Positions 1 through 12,539 of a stretch of DNA of 64,000 nucleotides are shown here, one piece after another. This stretch comes from Lepidonotus clava. Its lineage: Eukaryota; Annelida; Polychaeta; Phyllodocida; Polynoidae. Under the pieces are notes generated by a model. The model did no database searches. It saw only the letters and a program-made list of their open reading frames with translations, and was not told where the DNA came from. Each line of letters begins with the position of its first letter. Position 1 is the stretch's first letter. The stretch is from contig OW387135.1 of NCBI GenBank assembly GCA_936440205.1, positions 22,298,792-22,362,791 of the forward strand, in the 5' to 3' direction. A program made the translations under genes and the position numbers.

Positions 1-145
1 TGCCCTCACCCTCCTCCTATAACCTGAGGGCCCCCTGGCCTTTCAGGTCGACCCTCACCCTCCCCCCTTAACCTGAGGGCCACCTGGTTCTCTAGTCGAC
101 CTTCACCCATCTCTGGGTTTGCACTAAGCCGAATTTTTAAAGTCG
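1..145. repeat. Short minisatellite, about 49-bp unit, ~2.3 copies
   Basis: The motif CCCTCACCC recurs at about 3, 52 and (as CCTTCACCC) 100, each followed by a C/T-rich stretch and TAACCTGAGGGCC in the first two copies. The spacing is 48-49 bp. It lies upstream of the first visible OGFOD3 exon, presumably in an intron, and may continue left of the window. Confidence 0.65.
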
Positions 146-239
146 CCAAGTTGATGTATATATTCATGATGATTTGGATCAGCCAAATACTTTATCGATT
201 AGTAAATTCTTTTGCCATAGAAAATTATTTCTATTGCAG

Positions 240-3200
240 AGATGGGCAGGCAGAGGGCGACCAGAAATTCCCGTTGATCTCCTACAAGCGGATAATCACC
301 AGGATCGTTATCGTCATGGGGACCATGTTTGCTGCACGATATATGTTTGCTGTTAAAACACAAGCAATAGCCAAAGTATCAGAGACAGTCGACCATCGGT
401 TCATGGAAATCCCCTGCTCCAGTGATTACGCCAAAGACAAAATTAATTTTAAAGGTAAAAAGAATGAGGGAATTATGTCTTTTTTCCAGATATTCTATGA
501 AAACAACTGTTTCAGCAATGAAGCAACCGGCAGAAGTAGCTATTGGCTTTCTTTTAGATATTCATTTCCACTTTTTGTTCATTCCATGCCACTGTTTTGT
601 AGTCATTTATAAATATTTTTAATTACTTTTATTTTTTTACGTAAGATCCTGAGTATTTAACTCGAAATGTATCCCTCTTATGAACTCTCTCATAGAATGT
701 GCACCAACAAAGTGTGGCAGGACGGTAATGGATGGAGCGATAACAGATGCTGAAGCTAGAAAACTCTTAAGGTAGGTATTTTATTAAGGTCATTTCTTTA
801 ATATATATGCGTCCTCACACTTCAAGAAAAATTATCAAATTCAAGCCTCAAAAAAGGTATCAAAACCGACTTTTTTCTATCAAGGGGTCTTAAAATGGTC
901 CTGAATTGAATCCAATTTAGTAAAAGTGTTTATATTGAGACGAGAAAGTGAAATGTAGTAAGATTATTTCTTAGCACCTACGGTAGATACAATATCATGC
1001 TGTCTTACCAAGATCATATATTGGTTTATAAAAAAAATTAAAACAAACTGTTTTCGATTTGGGATAAGTTATATATATGTATATATATGTTGATTTTTTT
1101 CTAGAATAGCAAAGAGTGGATTGTCACTTGGCGGCAGTAATGGAGGAGTGAGTACAATGATATTTCTCTTTGTTAATTTATGATATTGAAAAGATTATAA
1201 ATCGTACATTTGGATCTCAAATAATATTGTTTCAAATGATATTAGGTTGTTGGTGTAGAAAAGTGCCCTAGCTTGGTGTAGCAATGTTATGAAATAGTTA
1301 AGAGTGTTTTAGGAAGCCGTTGTTTTTTCTAGGCGTACCATTGTGAGATGATCATCCCAATAGTAAAGATTGAATGTCTTTTTTATTTTATATTTCACAG
1401 GCTTCAATACTGGATATACATTCTGGTGCTTTATCTAAAGGTGATAAATTCATCAACATTTACAGGTAAGTAGTACGGGCTCTGTTTTTAATTGTGTTTT
1501 TATTTACATAAATGTTGGTGTAAGATATTAGACAAACTATACACCAACGAGAATCGATATCGTTAATTATTTAGAATTTAACGTCTTATTTTGGTTCAGA
1601 TCTAGAAACCATGCATAAACTAAGTATTTGGTATTATAAATTTGTATCATGTTATTATAATTATGTATGTTTGTAAAAAATGTAAACATTCTTTTTCAGT
1701 TTAATTGATGACGACCAGTCAGTGTTTTCAGATACAGACTTCAAGTTATACAGGTATTCCACCTTAAATATATATATATGCACAATTCACATAAAATATA
1801 TGAACAATTAGTGTTGCGTAGAAAATTGAAATGTTTTTACCCTCTCCCGGCACATTATTGGTGTTAGGAAAAAAAAAGAAATTCTACATTAATTCATATA
1901 GAAGGATGTCAATTTTCAGGTTTAAGTATGATTTTAAATATCTTCATTTCAACGGCATAAGTGATAACTTAAAAAATATAACTCATCTTATTTCAATATG
2001 ACAGGGTGATTAGAGATTCGAATAAGAATTTTAGATTTGTTTTTGACTGTAAATTACTTCCCTTACATTTAAACATATCAGTCTTGCATATTCAGACCAC
2101 AGTTACAAATATTAAAACTGGCAGAATTTTCAAATGAATTTCCTTTTCCCCTTTTCAGGAAAGTTCGGGCAAGGATTCAGTCAACAATTGCCACACAATT
2201 TGATATTCCAGAGAGTTCAATATTCCTGACCAAACCAACATTCTTTTCCAAGATGACAGCTCGTCCTGCGAAAACCATACATGACGAGTACTGGCATTCC
2301 CACGTAGACAAGGTACGTGCAACGTGATGTTTTTAATAGTTTAATTTACAACTGAGTGAGTATATTACTACAGTGTGCCCTTATCTCTAGCCAAGTCCCC
2401 CCAACTCTCCATGTGGGGAATAAATGTGGGAAATGGCGAGGTGTGATTACAGCAACCACAGCAAAAATTAGATGAATCAATTGATAAATTAAAATACGCT
2501 ACGGGGTAATATATTCAATATAAACCCTGGCTGTTAAAAAGATTTTTGTGATTTATACTGATCTATACATACTGTACTGGACCCTCCATACTTTCTGAGC
2601 GCCAAGATATAAAAAAAAAACGTCATGTAAAAATATTGACGAGATTATATATAACATTCTCCTTGTTTTATATATGTTGATCTATATATACATAACTGAA
2701 TCATTCATACTCTCTGAGCACCTGACCAAATAAGAATTTAAAAAAGCAACGTCATTTTGAATAAGATTGAAAACAATGTTATATAGAATTCTACTGTTCC
2801 TGTAAGTTCCAAAGGCATTTGTTGACATTCATCCTATAATTAATCGGACAGAAATAGCAGCCAATACCACTCCTCTGATGACATATTAGTTAATCCAGTT
2901 AATTTTTGATACAATTTTCTCTTTATACTTACTAGGAAACATATGGATCCTTTGACTACACGTCACTGCTCTACCTCTCAGACTACGACTCGGACTTTAA
3001 GGGTGGTCGTTTTATCTTCATCGACAAGGACACTAACAGAACTGTGGAACCCAAGTTAGGTAAGAGATGCCTTTTATTTTGTCCTTGTCCTTTTTCCATT
3101 CTCCAGATTGGGGTACTTGTGTGAGTGATCCACTATATGACAAAACACAAATCGATTCTCTTTCTCACCTTTCTTACACATAATTTTGAGTATATTTCCA

Positions 3201-5667
3201 GGTTCAAAACTTTTTTTTATTATTTAATCCCCAGGGTGCAGTTATGGATCTCGGGGAAGGTCTAGGGGGGTCCTGGGTCCTGAGACCCCCTCTCCCCACC
3301 CGCCTTATGATGGGGACGTTTTAGTACTTAGCCTTAATGCGGACCTTCCCCACCTTTCCAAAATCCTGTATCCCCCCCCCCCCCGGCCAATGTCATAATT
3401 GTCAACAAACTTGGTCTAGCTATGATCTCAGCTGCCGCTAATGTGATATGGTGTAAAACCATCTTGCCGTATTCAGTCTCAGTCATCGCTCTAGATCCAG
3501 TTTTTGACACCAGGTGGAGTCTACGTAGGGCTGTACACGTCTGTTGCTTCAAATAATACATTAGACCCATTTGGAGAACATAGACTCATTAGAGTAACTA
3601 AATACAAAACGACAATAAGTTTTTCCATCGTTTAGAATTGTACGGATAGCTTTTGACATAAACACTAATATCAAACGATCATTTAGTATTGGTCGTCCCT
3701 AAGCAAGATTGTGTTGGTAAAGGTCAGAGGGGGATTAGAAATTTACTTCAGTATTATTTCTTCAGATTAGATATAATGAATAGAAAATATAATGATACTA
3801 CGTATTGGTTCGTCCCCATGCAGGCTAGGAAAATTCCTCCAATTTTCTGGTAGTCAGAGGACAACCAATAACAGAAATATAGTTGTCCACATATATTTAT
3901 AGGTTGTCCACATTATAGAGGGCACATCCACAATAAGGAAAACCAATATTTTTAGGAGAAGGATAGAATCAATTTTTCAAAAAAAAAATCAGGTCGTCGG
4001 GAGGACGAGCAAAATTCATTTTCTTGTCGTCCACACATTTTCTGGTCGTCGAGGACACTGGGACACACAGATTTTCCTAGCCTGCCATGTTGAACCATAG
4101 GAGTAATTATCATCTTCATTTGGTACCTAATTAAAATCAATTGACTCGGAGTCCAAACATTGGACAGTTGTTCCTGAAGCCCATGTGCTCGTTTCCCTAA
4201 TGTCTGGATCAATAAAACCAATGGACCGTGCCCAGTGTGTTGCCCATTGCTAGTGTATTTTGGGACTGCTTGGTGAACCAGAGACATGAAATAGATCAAT
4301 AACTATACCGGCCACGTGGGTTCAACCATCTTGTATTTGCATTCTTTGTTTACATCAGGTTATTTCTTTTTTCATTCAAAATGCAATTCATATTTCTTGT
4401 GATCACCAGGATTTACGGGTAAGTTACAATGAGAGCAGTTAGGTAATAAAAGGTGAGGGGGGGGGGATTTTTTTTTTTTTCTTTTTTTTTTTTTTGATAA
4501 GTGCGAATTACCTAGACCTAAACACACTAGTAATACTTCAGAATGGCCCCACGAACTAGTTTCAGTCTTAATTAATACAGCCCAGATTTTTTGGTTGGCT
4601 GAATTGGGACCCTCATAGAGCATATATTCTGTACTTGTCAACCCTGATTGTTGATCCATCCAGTGTCCAGGCACTAATAAATCTGCATGCCAGGCATGCC
4701 AGACGTCCGCGGATCTGCGGTATTCGCGGGTTTTGAGATGTTTTAGATCATTTTTGAGATTCGCCCAAATCCGAGGAGAAAATGTTTGTTTTTGATATAG
4801 GGGTTGTTAGGCCTGATAGATTTCATTACCAGATATGAAAAATATGTCTCCGATTTTTTGGTGAAATTTCTTTTTGGTGTTTTCAGAGGAAACATTTGTT
4901 TGTATATCATAAATCTAAAAATGAGGTTTAAAGGTGTTTTTAAGCAATTTCCTTATTTTCCGCGGGAATTTCTTTCAGTGACTGGCATGCCTGATCATAG
5001 TTTTTACTCTAGTTGTCATTTCTTACTATTGGAATTTCTTTGACTGAATCAACCGTTAATTATGTTAGAGTATACACCCCTTCAGTATTTTTTCTTTTTT
5101 TTTCGATATAAACACGAAAAATTCGATATAAACGAAAAGAGAAACATTTGGTTTATAATCCTTGCCTAGTGTTAATACCTCTAGTTTTTTTTTCAATCCT
5201 TGCCTGCTACTAACACCACTAGTTTGTTAATCCTTGCCTAGTACTAAACATTTGTTCTGGTCGACTGTCCTTCACGTCTAGGTCGGAGAATGTACACTGC
5301 ATCCCTTTATTTTGTAATCCTTACCTTGTACTAATACCTAGTTTTAAACCACTGCTTAGTACTAAACACTTGTTTTTTGCCTTGTTCAGGTCGACCGATT
5401 TTCAAGTCTGGGTCGGAGAACATACAATGTGTCCCTTTATTGTTTAATCCTTGCCTAGTACAAACCTCTAGTTTTCAATCCTTGCCTAGTACTAAACATT
5501 GTTTTTTGCTTTGTACAGGTCGGCTGTCCTTCTTCACGTCTGGGTCGGAGAATGTACACCGCGTGGAGCAGGTGACAGAAGGCGTACGTTACGCACTCAC
5601 CGTCTCCTTCACCTGTGACCCCAAGAAGGCCATCAGTGACCCCAGCTTAAAAAAGGCCAAATCGTAA
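240..5667 (+). CDS. OGFOD3: OGFOD3-like 2-oxoglutarate/Fe(II) oxygenase, 8 exons (5' end outside window)
   Basis: Exons by splice signals and frame: 240-454, 696-771, 1105-1147, 1401-1465, 1700-1753, 2159-2312, 2936-3059, 5519-5667 (stop TAA 5665-5667). The phases join without a break to give 292 residues; human OGFOD3, recalled from memory, is about 319. The first visible exon follows a TTTCTATTGCAG acceptor and starts inside a codon, so a short N-terminal exon is probably upstream. An in-frame ATG at 151 is the alternative but would add an AT-rich, unlikely leader. Near the N-terminus lies a hydrophobic segment (IITRIVIVMGTMFAARYMFAV), consistent with a type II membrane protein. Family blocks follow: IPCSSDY, CAPTKCGR, GLSLGGSNGG, SILDIHSGALS, FLTKPTFFSK, then the catalytic half: HVD (two iron ligands), SFDYTSLLYLSDY, GGRFIF, SENVHRVE (distal iron His) and GVRYALT (Arg for 2-oxoglutarate). 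All expected catalytic residues are present. The substrate of the family is not established. Confidence 0.93.
3821..4084. mobile_element. MITE-like element, 14-bp TIRs, 5-bp TSD
   Basis: CAGGCTAGGAAAAT at 3821 is matched by its exact reverse complement ending at 4084, and both ends are flanked by CCATG (3816-3820 and 4085-4089), a 5-bp target-site duplication. The 264-bp interior has no coding capacity but carries repeated GTTGTCCACA / GGTCGTC motifs. It sits in the last intron of the OGFOD3-like gene. The superfamily cannot be assigned from TIRs alone. Confidence 0.7.
4456..4495. repeat. G-run followed by T-rich homopolymer tract
   Basis: A run of about ten G is followed by A and two T-runs separated by a single C. 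Low complexity within the last OGFOD3 intron. Confidence 0.85.
4691..4993. mobile_element. Possible MITE with 12-bp TIRs
   Basis: CAGGCATGCCAG at 4691-4702 is matched by CTGGCATGCCTG at 4982-4993, and CCGCGG lies a little inside each end (TCCGCGGATCTGCGG on the left, TTCCGCGGGAA on the right). The size of about 303 bp and lack of a gene fit a non-autonomous DNA element. I see no clear target-site duplication, so the exact ends are uncertain. Confidence 0.45.
5155..5560 (+). repeat. ~130-bp tandem array containing degenerate copies of the terminal OGFOD3 exon start
   Basis: The last exon begins GGTCGGCTGTCCTTC and contains GGGTCGGAGAATGTACACC. Near-copies lie at 5259-5299 and 5388-5430, spaced about 130 bp apart and from the true exon at 5519. 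The units also share AATCCTTGCCTAGTACTAA linkers, repeated further from about 5155. The upstream copies diverge after the GTACA segment and lose the reading frame, so they look like decayed exon-start duplicates rather than used exons. Confidence 0.8.
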
Positions 5668-5859
5668 AAAGGGCCAAATCTTAATTTCTAGGGACAGCTG
5701 GGATTAATCAAGACTTGATTTAGGGGTTCAGATCTCCTCGCCACCGCTTACATTGTACATATTGGTCTATGTTGAAGGCCGTTTGCATTGAGATTTAACC
5801 AGGAATGTACAAAAAAAATTCGAAAATTGGTGATGAATGAGATTTAATTGGAATGTACA

Positions 5860-5884
5860 TTTTTTTTTTTTTTTTTTTTTTTTT
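5860..5884. repeat. Poly-T tract of about 25 bases
   Basis: A long T homopolymer within a small direct duplication: a GAGATTTAA...GGAATGTACA...AATTGGTGA block occurs just before and around it. Non-coding, downstream of OGFOD3. Confidence 0.85.
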
Positions 5885-5953
5885 CTCAAAAAATTGGTGA
5901 CCTCCACTGCGTTCGTGCATGTGATTACTGGTGGGCCTTTATTCCAACTGGTA

Positions 5954-6511
5954 ACAGGTGAACTCGGCCCCATAGTGATCTCACGCCACGGTAAATTCGG
6001 CCCCCTGGTCAAGTCGGCCCAGGGGTGAAGTCGGCCCCATGGTTAAGTCGCGCCATGGTTAACTAGGCCCCGTGGTTAACTCGGCCCCATGGTTACTGTA
6101 AACGTATTAATTTCGCGCTGTACATATTTTCGCGCATTTCGCGCACCACTATAAATGCACAAAAATAAGACATAAGTGAAAATAAATTAATTCTATTTGC
6201 TCTAAAATATTCAAATGCGCGAAATCATGAATGCACGAAAATGTTATTCATTGCTTACTGTGCGTCAAAAGTCAATTCGACACGGCCGTTTCTTAAAATC
6301 AACGTGGCGACATGGCTATTTCTTAAATTCGACATGGGACACAACAATCTTAGGGACATGCGACATGACTATTTTCCCCCTAGTGACATGTGACCGGCCG
6401 AGTTCACTGTGGGGCCGACTTCACTATGGGCCGATTTAACCATGGGGCCCACTTCACCATGGGGCCGACTTAACCCTGGCGCGACTTAACCATGGGGCCG
6501 ATTTCACTTGT
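5954..6511. mobile_element. Foldback-type element with arms of tandem GGCCCCATGG units
   Basis: The left arm (about 5954-6095) is a series of units of roughly 17-20 bp with the theme GGCCCCATGGTTAAGTC. The right arm (about 6391-6511) is the same theme in reverse complement. Outer ends are ACAGGTGAACTCGGCCCCAT on the left and, reversed, ACAAGTGAAATCGGCCCCAT on the right. The central 300 bp is AT-rich with GCGCGAAA / TTTCGCGC motifs and ACATG-rich repeats. No transposase ORF is present. A target-site duplication is not clear. Confidence 0.7.
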
Positions 6512-9500
6512 ATTCATTAAAATGCAGTCGATGCCCCTGCTAAATCAAAGATGTACACATTATTGCTAGCTTGTACACTGATTTTCAATTGAACCCGTCT
6601 TTTGTCAAGTCAGTGAACGCATCCTGATGACACACACGCAAAAAAAACTTCCATTTGCATAATCAACCTCACGGGAAATATCTGGCTAATCTTATTCCTG
6701 GTGTTTGGTATTCTACAGAAATAACGCAGTAAAATGCATAATATATGGTGGTTAGACGCTTATTGAATAATATTATATACCTAGATGCTTTAAAGATTGG
6801 GAAACGCTGTTTAATGTGATATTATAAACTTTAATTTAGGCATATAGGTATACACATGTTCTGTTAAGCATAACAATAGGTGTGAGTGGTTTCAGGCTTT
6901 GCATTACTGTAAAACAGATTATAAGTGGTTGTGATTATCAAACGGAAACATTAAATTCCTTATTAGATATCCATGATGTTTATGCAAGAGAAATTCTCTT
7001 AACAGCAGAATGGAGGTGTTTTCTTATCTAAAAGTATCTTTAGTCATGTTTGAGATTGGTACCTATGCTCATTGCGTATTTTATTATAGTCACTTTTTTA
7101 AGGGAAGCGCGTAGTTATTTTTCCAAAAGAGCTAACCATCATAACTAATCACCAAGTCATAAAAAGAAGAGTTCACCTTTATTTTCTTTGCTTATGCTTT
7201 GAATTTGCAGGAATTTATTTTTCTGTTCTTTACTTATTAAGTAGAATGAAATCACACTTTCAATTGCTACAACCATAACTTGATTATTCATTAAAGTGTA
7301 TAAGAATTTTTGATAATTTGCCTTTCAACATAATCATTATATTGTACACATGTTCAGCTATGACTGGAACATCAGGGAGACTTAAAGTTATTTTCAATAA
7401 ACAAAAAAAGATTGAAAAAATAAGAAACGTAAAAGTGCATGCTCTCTCAACCATGAATCGACCCAAGCAGGGTGGACGTTTAGACTGTAGTTCCATCCCA
7501 GTCCGCTAGTTTCTCAAACCATAACCAGGTCACGGGAGGACTATATGAACGATGTAAAGTAGGAGGTGTGGTGTATAGGCACTCTGCCACTTTGACTCTC
7601 GCTAACGGCGAATCTACTCTCACGGACTAATTTCTCGACGTGGAGGTAGACCTCGTCGCAGATTGGGGTGTAAGGCGCACTCTACACCGCATCCCCTTTC
7701 TTCCAACCATTGTAATCGGGAGTGGGATGTTGCAGAGTTCGTTGGGTGTTGTTTTCTCCAAAATGAGCTACCATGCAGAGTTGGTGACGCCTGTTCCTGG
7801 CAGCCGGCGGCGGACTATGCTCAGTGTGGTATGTACAGGCCTGAGACCAGCCAAAACCGGTCCGCCCACGTCACCTATTAAACAGAAAACCACTCTGGTT
7901 TAGGTTTCCATGGAGACAGTGATTGATCCGTCAATGTGGCTGGTCGTTTTACCTGCACGTTTTCAGAGTTCCCCAGTTGTATTTTTTGCGTGACTTTTTT
8001 TAAAGTTTATTTCACAGATTTAAACTTGAATTGTGTGGAGAAAAATGCCCGGTTGATACCTATTATTAATTTTGTGTATATTTTGCTGTGTGTATTGTTT
8101 TCAATATATCAAAATGTTCAGAGATTTACAAGAGATTGTTTGTTTATGAGATCAGTTTATGTAGATGAATATATGCTGGAAACCAAATACCCACAGGTCC
8201 GTAACTCTCCCCCCCCCCCCCCCCCCGTCTTTAAAACTATGAAAATGAAGCCCGTCACATAGAAATATAGAAATGGCTATAGGCATGATTAGGGCCTATA
8301 GATCTAGTTTATCAAACCTTGAATATAATACATTCGTTTTCATCTGCTTGTTGCCTCAGAATGAAAAACAATATCGATTTCTGCATAATTTAGGGCGATT
8401 GGAGTGGCTGCATGTATGTGATAAGAGAGATGTTTATAGTGTAATCTTTTGATTGTTTACTTGTGCCGGTGATATCTTGATTCCTCAATCGATACATAGT
8501 GGAGAACCATGTACAGTTATCCAAAATAAATGCTTGTAAATCAAAGATACTGTATTGAAATTAAAGTTGTGGTTATCAAAACAGAATAATCCATCATTTG
8601 TGATACGCAGATATTTAATAATGATAAAGATTAATGTTTATTTCTCTTTATATAACAATATATATAATCCAGAGAGGATTAGGAATTTTTAAGAGAAAAA
8701 GGTTGAATCGTCCTTTTAACACAAAGAATCGTTATTGTTGGTGGATGAAATTTACATTAAAAATGTAAAGGATGGCAGTCGCCCTTGTGTTCCTTCTAAA
8801 CCCACCAATGCAAATAAGGTGCATGTGTTGATTTTCACATAGATTCTATGAGAGACATAAATAATATATGATGTCTTGTTTAACCCTAAACACAGCATAA
8901 ACGTCTATGTGACCCTTGTAAACATGCGAACTGGGACTAGACTCACCCTGCTTTCAATCAGGTTCCTACTCAGGGTGAACCCGCGTGACTTGAATGTATT
9001 AACTCAACCCATTCCATGGCAGTCAATAAAAAATCGACCATTTCCATAATATATACCACCTTTGTTGTTTCTTTTATCCACCAATGAAATGCATGCAATT
9101 CAACACAAAATAGAGTCGTTCTCAAGTTACAGAATCAACCTTGCGCGGCTTGGTTTGGTTTTATTCTCACACGGTTAAGTTGGGCTTTTACTTTGTAGGC
9201 CTATTGTCAGTTGGAATCGGATATGTTTGACTTAGGGAGAGAAGAGCCCGTTTCAAAGTATTGACATTTGAAGTTTTTGGGCACTCCTCCCCAGCTCTGC
9301 CTGGAGAGTGAGAGCGTCTCCATGTATACCGTCATGCGGGTTCCACCATTTTATATTTTCATGATGACTATTGATTTGCTGAAGGGATATTCTTATGGTT
9401 TTCCCACTTCTTATTACTCCAGTTACCCATAAGAGCATTGTAAAGTAAGTCTAATATTAATATTATTAAAAAAAACAATATTTTAGAGTGGTTTCACTAA

Positions 9501-10168
9501 CTAGTTCCTGTCTAAACAATGTAGTTCCGGTAACACCGTGTCGGCACCCTCAAGGGTGGTATAGGTAATGAGCCAGCTGTGGCGGGGCGGCTCTCACCTG
9601 CACGTCACGAAGTCCGATCACTATACATGGATCGGTTAGGGCCTGTTAAAACCACATGTTAGGTGAACATTACGCAATAATCTCGTAATGGATAGAAGAC
9701 GGGCTGTTGATTAGTGACAATTATATATGCTATATGATGAAAATTAATGATAATTTCAGTTATGTATTTTCGAAAAATAGCATTTCAGTTTTTATTTATC
9801 GTCCAAATTTCCATGGTTTTTTTGTTTTACTTTGTAGGCCTATACATTACATTATGTATTAGTTGTGTTTGAGGGGGGCAAGTTCATATGTATAGCTACT
9901 GATATAGCAATAGTCTTCACATGTGCATTTGCAGTTGTATGACATTTAACTATTCTGACCTCCATCTTTTTTATTCACCTTGAATTCCTTTTGAGAGAAC
10001 AAACCATGAAATGAACAAATTGGATTTCCGATGTAGGCCTATACAACAGCTTTTGAAACAGGCAATAGTAAAAAAGAGCGCTTCCGCACGAAGACCAGAC
10101 GACATTTAGGTCCGGTCTGTCCTGTCGTGCACCAGTTGGGAGAGAACAGTCTGCCGCCAAATTCCACC
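6512..10168. other. Intergenic region between OGFOD3-like and CRIP1-like genes
   Basis: No convincing gene is seen. A locally GC- and CpG-richer stretch at about 7500-7900 stands out from AT-rich surroundings and contains an 87-codon open frame with no recognised motif; it may be a promoter or untranslated exon. A C-run lies at 8211-8226. The octamer TAGGCCTA and near variants appear repeatedly from about 9830 on. Confidence 0.5.
10087..10131 (+). promoter_or_regulatory. Possible hairpin in the 5' UTR of the CRIP1-like gene
   Basis: GCACGA-AGACC pairs with GGTCT and then TCGTGC after a six-base bulge, about 40 bases upstream of the start codon. It would form an imperfect stem-loop in the leader if transcription starts upstream of it; the transcription start is not known from sequence. 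Confidence 0.3.
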
Positions 10169-12443
10169 ATGCCCAAGTGTCCTAAGTGTCAGAAGGAGGT
10201 CTACTTTGGTAAGAATTACTTGTCATTTACCTGTACCAACTGTTAGCATAATCCAAACGTTGGTTGTCTTTTATTACAAAGGTATCAGTGGGTATTCATG
10301 TTCGTTATTGCATTAAGTGGAGGTGCTCGTAACTACTTTTGACTCATTTCTGCCGATTGATCTTTATAATAATTGTATTGTTGTGCAGTTAATGCATGCA
10401 TGTATTCCTATTTGATATAAAATTTGTGTATGTGTCAGTATTATATATGAAACATGCATATAGGCCTACTCTGTTATCCACGTATACTGACTAACGGTAT
10501 AGCCATGCCTCAAGGGGTTTATTCTTCCCGCCTTAACTTGTCCTCATTTTCGGATCCGCCTCCTACTTTGCAGACCTATATATACATGTATACGCTTACC
10601 ACATTGTCGCTATATGATAAGCCACAGTCCGCCTCCCTGAACATCCTGTATTTATAGACACATGGATAAAGAATACATTCCTGTGGAATTCATAAACCGC
10701 CCCCTCACATTAAATTTAACTTCCCGCTTGCCGTGTGATATAATTGACAACTTTTTGATAAAATAAATTGCATCTTCTGAATGTACCCAATGATAGAAAT
10801 AATCAAAACTTATTAGAGCATTGCTAATCACAACTCACATGTAGGCCAATATACCAGACGTACTATATTACAGCATGTCAAAATACCACAATTACTTGTT
10901 CAGCTTGTAAACAAGCTTTACACATGGAATCAGAGAAGGGACCCATGAAGATCGATACCTTAAATATGGCAAATAATGGATCATAGAATCGTTGTCTGCA
11001 CCGGTTATAGGATATAGGCCTAAAGAACAGTTCCTGAATCCAATAAAATGTAATAAGTCTCATTCTTATCAGATAAAATAGCGATATGGAGTATTTGTCA
11101 ACATAAGCTTTACAGGTACCCATTACATAAGACCCCCTCCCAACCTATTGCTGCATGTGAACAATAATCACAGTGAACATGCATCACGTTGAATGGTCAT
11201 AAAAAGAACGTACATGGTCCTCACAGTTATAAATTATCTGCATGAGTGAAGTGCTATAGTAGTACATTCACATGTGATACACGAGCTCCTGGGGATTATA
11301 GTAATTGCAGGAGTTTCTAAAGGGTGGTGTATTCACATACCTATGAATTCTGGATCTATTCTAGTGAGATATTCAACTGAAGTCATGTATTCGATAGATG
11401 TGTTGTAAAGCTCCATTGGTTGTCTAATGCAAAAGTTTCGCCATCATTAGGCCTATACTGAAATGCATTATGATACCATAAACGGACAGAATGCGTAATG
11501 TAAGAAGATAATAGTCCATTTACAGCCTATACACAACATTAGCCATTGGCAGATTTTCCTCATTTGAATCCTCATGAACTATGCATAGATTGCCCATGGA
11601 CAATTGTTGTTTTTGACGGAGCTAAAAAAAGAAATACAGTAGTTCTGCCAGCATGCTTTGGCTGCATGCATGGGTCAGTTTGACAGGTGCAACTGGGTAT
11701 ATTCTGTTCCTGAATAAACACTTTGTGGCCTGTGTTTGAATACTTGTGTTCCTGTGTCTAGGGTAAACATTCCCGGATCTCATTAAGCATGATACCATCC
11801 CCATGTAGACTTTGTGTGGTGAGTGTCATATGACAATATGAGGGTGATCACTATGTTATAGCCATATGCCCACATATTATGGTGCATGGTCAGTAAGAGA
11901 TAGGTTTAAATATGTACACACCCATATTCCATAAAATTATCATAAAGTGATTAGATAAAAATTATGTTTTACGAAGTTGTTGACACCCCCACCCCCTTTT
12001 GAGATCCTGTTTCTCCTAACCTTTCCAATGTACATTATAACAACGTAGTTCAAAGATTCCATAAACGGACACATTTGTTAAGCCCCCACACTCTTATCTT
12101 ATGTTTTCCTCCTTCCCACAGTTTTGACACATAGGCCACCACAGTTTTCTAACAGTACGCCCCCTCACCTCTTTTTCACATACCTTTTCACTATACTTTT
12201 AACTTTCCAAGAAATAGACCGTTTCTCACGAGAACTGTGGCATGGCTAGGTAAGGTGTCAGTGGGTTGGTTCCTGTTCAGTGGTTCCTGCTTTTAGGTCT
12301 ATTTCAGCTGACCTTATTGTATATCCTCTCATATATCTTCTTTTTTTTTCTTTTTCTTTTTCTATCAACGTTTCCGTCTTACATGAAGTAATTTTTCCCC
12401 AGGATACCGGTGATTGAATATAACAGTACAACACGTGGTTTGT

Positions 12444-12539
<96 letters not shown>

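Noticed and set aside
151-612. 153-codon open frame taken as a complete gene
   Set aside because: Only its 240-454 part matches OGFOD3; the left part precedes a good splice acceptor and the right part follows a GTAAAA donor into intron.
7640-7903. 87-codon open frame as a small protein gene
   Set aside because: No family motif, and two overlapping frames of similar length in a GC-richer patch; composition explains it.
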